Shown here in pieces: positions 61,647 through 64,000 of a DNA stretch of 64,000 bases. The DNA lies in NCBI GenBank assembly GCA_030765525.1, contig JAVCCK010000042.1, positions 124,001-188,000 on the forward strand, given 5' to 3'. The notes under the pieces were generated by a model. It was not told the origin of the DNA, made no database searches, and worked only from the letters and a program-made list of their open reading frames with translations. This DNA is from Candidatus Lernaella stagnicola (lineage in GTDB: Bacteria > Lernaellota > Lernaellaia > Lernaellales > Lernaellaceae). A program made the translations under genes and the position numbers. The number at the start of each line of letters is the position of its first letter. The first letter of the stretch is position 1.

Positions 61647-62265
61647 GGCCTTGCTCCTTGGTGATCAACAACGGCCCGATGGCCAGCGCGTCCAGCGCGG
61701 TAGTCGTGAAACACTGGTAGGCGTCCAGCGGCGTCTCGACAATCGGCTCGCCGTGATCGTTGAAACTGGTGTTGAGCACCATCGGCATGCCGGTCAGTTC
61801 ATGGAAGCGCTCGATGACCGCCCGGAAGAGCCCGCCGTCGGCGTCCACGGTTTGCACGCGCGCCGTGCCGTCAATGTGGACGATGGCCGGAACCCGCTCG
61901 CGCTTGTCGGCAAGCACGTCGGCAACCAGCAGCATGTGCGGGCTGGGTACGTGCAGGTCGAACCATTCCTCCAAGTGCTCGGCCAGCACCGCCGGCGCGT
62001 AAGGTCGAAACCACTGGCGGTGCTTGACGTGCTCGTTGAGGTAAGCATGCACGTTCGCGTCGCGCGGATCGGCCAGGATGCTGCGGTGCCCGAGAGCCCG
62101 CGGGCCGAATTCGCTGCCGCCCTGAAACCAACCCACAACGCGGCCCTCGGCAAGCAGCGCGGCCACGGCACCGGGCACGTCGTCCGGACGCGTCACGTCA
62201 ATAGGAAGATGCGGCACGATCCACCGCCGTCCGGCGCGGTCATCGCGGTAGACGAAATCCGTCAT
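61639..62265 (-). CDS. Stand-alone C-terminal carbamoyltransferase domain
   Basis: A 208-aa protein matching only the C-terminal (YrdC-like adenylate-binding) half of NodU-type carbamoyltransferases: GRVVGWFQGGSEFGPRALGH, RSILADPRD, YLNEHVKHRQWFRPYAPAV, ARVQTVDADGG, VLNTSFNDHGEPIVETP. The N-terminal half is in the following gene, so the two polypeptides probably assemble into one active enzyme. The ATG overlaps the stop of the GT4/radical SAM gene (ATGA). The long open frame upstream is another frame of that gene. Confidence 0.88.
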   Translation of the reverse strand: MTDFVYRDDRAGRRWIVPHLPIDVTRPDDVPGAVAALLAEGRVVGWFQGGSEFGPRALGHRSILADPRDANVHAYLNEHVKHRQWFRPYAPAVLAEHLEEWFDLHVPSPHMLLVADVLADKRERVPAIVHIDGTARVQTVDADGGLFRAVIERFHELTGMPMVLNTSFNDHGEPIVETPLDAYQCFTTTALDALAIGPLLITKEQGRG

Positions 62266-64000
62266 GACCACTCCGCCCGCAAGTACTTCCGCCGCACGCG
62301 AAGCCAAAGCGCCGCGCCCTTGAGCACCGCTTGTTGAAGCGGGGTCATCGCCAGATACCGCTCGACCAGGTGCTCGATGCGTCCCAAATCGTCGCACGAC
62401 TTGTAGCAGCCGACCCGCGCGGACGGGTCGTTGCCGATGTTGGCGAACCAGGGGTCTTGCTTGACCAACACGTTGGTGCGCTGCCGCCAATCGTGTTGCG
62501 CGCGGCCGGTCCACAAATCGAGAAAGCGGTCGTGATGCAGGTTGCCCGAAGGAATGCGGTGGGCCTTGAGGCATTGGTTGACGTCGCCGTCGGCCATGAT
62601 GCGCGCGAACTGCCAGCCGACCGTGCAGGGCATGGAGTCGATAATCGTTTTGTCGTGCTCGCCGGTCGTGGTGTGCTCGCCGCTGATGCGCCGCAGAAAT
62701 TGGTCGTACTTGAACAAGTGCAGGCGCGGCGGAACCTCGCCCTCGATCCACTCGCGTATCCGGCACGCCTCGGCGTAAAGCCATTCGCGTTGTTCCTCGT
62801 CGAGCAGCAGCGCGTCGGTGCGGTCGGGAATCGTGTCCAGCACCGTGAACTCCACCGACTCCGATCGCGTCTTGAGCGCGAAGTCGACCATCGCTTTGAT
62901 CTCGTGGAAGTTCAGGTTGTTGATCACGTTGTACACCTTAATGAAAGGCACGTGCCGCTTGATCGCGTTGAGCTTGGCCAGCATCTCCTTGATCTGGTGA
63001 AAGGTCTCCTCGGTCTTGTTCGGGTGCAGCAGACTGTAGGTTTCCGGCGTGCCCGCCCACACCGATACCGTCATGTAATCGACGCCCTGCTCGGAGAGGA
63101 ACTCGACCATCTCCTGATCGATCAGCGTGAAATTCGTGTTGATGTTGCACACCAGGCCGCGCTTCTTGATCTCGCTGATGATCTCGCGAATGTTCGGGTG
63201 GCAGAAGGGTTCGCCGCCGCCCGCGACGTACACTTCCCGGCTGCCCATGCGCACCATGTCGTCGAGCAATCGCAGGACGATCGGCAGCGGTAACACGGCG
63301 TCGCGCTTTGGGCTCGGCAGCGCCTTGTCCAGCAACAGCGGGCTGCGACACCAGCACGCCAGGCAATCGTTGTTGCAAAGGTTCGTCGGATCGATCTGTA
63401 TCGTGTGCGGCCCGACGTAGCTCTCGCGCCCGTCCAGCACGCCGATGATATCCAGGTTCGCCTGCACGAAACCGGTCAGTTGTCCGGCCCAACCGCTGAG
63501 CGATACCAACGCCCCCTCACGCGGCGGCGCGTTGTCCTCCCCCGGCATCTCGTCGTAAGGCGGAATTTCAACGCGGGTTTCCGGCGGTGTTGAAAGCGTC
63601 GTTATCGACGCCAGCGACGGGGCAGCGGTCAGGGGGTATCGTTCAAAGTTTTTTTTTTGCGGCGGCATATCCCAGAACAGCCAGCGACGCTTATGCATCG
63701 CCATCTCGTAGGCCAACAGCAGATTTTCGGCGGTGACGCCCCAGTTGTATTTCATCTCGGCGCGACGCCGTGCTTTGCGGCCCAGTTCGCGGCCCAGTTC
63801 GGGATCAGCCAGGAGCTTGGCAATGCCGTCGGCCAATTGCTCGGCATTGCCCGGCTCGACCAGCACGCCCGCGTCGCCGATCATGTTGGGCACCTCGCCC
63901 ATGTGGCTGGCGACGACGGCCGCGCCCGCCGCCATGTATTCGCAAATCTTCAGCGGGCTTTTCGTGCGCGTCTGTTCAGTGTCTTCAAAGCACGCCACGG
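62262..64000 (-). CDS. Fusion: glycosyltransferase family 4 C-terminal domain + radical SAM domain (partial, cut by window edge)
   Basis: At least 578 aa are visible. The first 100 residues are the end of a GT4 domain (TRTKSPLKICEYMAAGAAVV, VLVEPGNAEQLADGI). A linker follows, then a radical SAM domain with CNNDCLAC (about 208-215 of the visible part), EVYVAGGGEPFCHP, VSVWAGTPETYSLLHPNKTE and a SPASM-like region (GDVNQCLKAHRIPSGNLHHD). Its radical SAM part is clearly paralogous to that of the carbamoyltransferase fusion, including the preceding LDG-x3-YVGP stretch. The N-terminus lies right of the window. Confidence 0.87.
   Translation of the reverse strand, partial: VACFEDTEQTRTKSPLKICEYMAAGAAVVASHMGEVPNMIGDAGVLVEPGNAEQLADGIAKLLADPELGRELGRKARRRAEMKYNWGVTAENLLLAYEMAMHKRRWLFWDMPPQKKNFERYPLTAAPSLASITTLSTPPETRVEIPPYDEMPGEDNAPPREGALVSLSGWAGQLTGFVQANLDIIGVLDGRESYVGPHTIQIDPTNLCNNDCLACWCRSPLLLDKALPSPKRDAVLPLPIVLRLLDDMVRMGSREVYVAGGGEPFCHPNIREIISEIKKRGLVCNINTNFTLIDQEMVEFLSEQGVDYMTVSVWAGTPETYSLLHPNKTEETFHQIKEMLAKLNAIKRHVPFIKVYNVINNLNFHEIKAMVDFALKTRSESVEFTVLDTIPDRTDALLLDEEQREWLYAEACRIREWIEGEVPPRLHLFKYDQFLRRISGEHTTTGEHDKTIIDSMPCTVGWQFARIMADGDVNQCLKAHRIPSGNLHHDRFLDLWTGRAQHDWRQRTNVLVKQDPWFANIGNDPSARVGCYKSCDDLGRIEHLVERYLAMTPLQQAVLKGAALWLRVRRKYLRAEWS

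Noticed and set aside
59982-61664. A 560-aa plus-strand frame opposite the carbamoyltransferase fusion
   Set aside because: Antisense to a gene with clear motifs; His/Arg-rich shadow composition and no ribosome site.
1-64000. CRISPR arrays, rRNA and tRNA genes
   Set aside because: No regularly spaced repeats with unique spacers and no recognisable rRNA or tRNA sequence was seen. The only tandem repeat (43239-43346) is inside a coding region.

Overview
The window is GC-rich, densely packed bacterial chromosome. The organism makes a Gram-negative-type envelope: many predicted lipoproteins, a lytic transglycosylase, and a MurE carrying the DNPR motif of meso-diaminopimelate ligases. A eukaryote-type Ser/Thr kinase, an HD-GYP regulator, radical SAM proteins, exported proteins with aspartate-rich tracts and small proteins reminiscent of deltaproteobacterial ones suggest an uncultured, deltaproteobacteria-like lineage. 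The phylum cannot be fixed from this sequence alone. I see no rRNA, tRNA, CRISPR array or transposase.

Region 1 (1-15.0 kb, minus strand) is a division and cell wall (dcw) cluster: mraZ, rsmH, ftsL, ftsI, murE, murF, murD, ftsW, murC, murB, ddl, ftsQ, ftsA, and ftsZ cut by the window edge. Most genes overlap or abut. A sigma70-like promoter with TGGGG boxes at 10 bp period precedes mraZ. Both lipid-step genes are missing from their usual slots: mraY between murF and murD, and murG between ftsW and murC.

Region 2 (15.1-26.0 kb) holds a Nudix hydrolase and a membrane Ser/Thr kinase, then, divergently, an MBL-fold hydrolase and coaBC. A minus-strand run follows: clpP, a degenerate MoeA-like gene and an alkaline-phosphatase-superfamily gene, with a separate Cys-rich lipoprotein downstream. 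A penicillin-acylase-family lipoprotein and a rhodanese-like lipoprotein without the catalytic Cys lie on the plus strand.

Region 3 (about 26.0-32.3 kb) is a clearly more A+T-rich island. It carries a two-gene minus-strand operon: a 1035-aa unknown protein with a HExxH...ExxxD zinc-peptidase signature, overlapping a protein of about 775 aa with a long N-terminal region and a C-terminal metallo-beta-lactamase fold. A possible small third gene lies downstream. This is a candidate undescribed, horizontally acquired system, possibly for defence.

Region 4 (32.3-57.9 kb) is core and accessory housekeeping: a GH18-like protein, prpE, a creatininase-family protein, TPR proteins, greA, a soluble lytic transglycosylase, a nitrilase-family protein, Asp-rich lipoproteins, a pentapeptide/TPR membrane protein, a GT-C glycosyltransferase, a HEAT/beta-helix lipoprotein, rsmI with an overlapping 59-aa gene, a small basic protein gene, xseB-dxs-tlyA, a PP-loop protein, an HD-GYP regulator and a CPBP protease.

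Region 5 (57.9-64.0 kb, minus strand, running off the right edge) is an overlapping four-gene unit: a glycosyltransferase-4/radical SAM fusion, a stand-alone C-terminal carbamoyltransferase domain, an N-terminal carbamoyltransferase domain fused to radical SAM, and a single radical SAM protein. The carbamoyltransferase is thus split, its halves are in reversed order, and one half is fused to radical SAM. This is the strongest candidate for a new biosynthetic or modification system.
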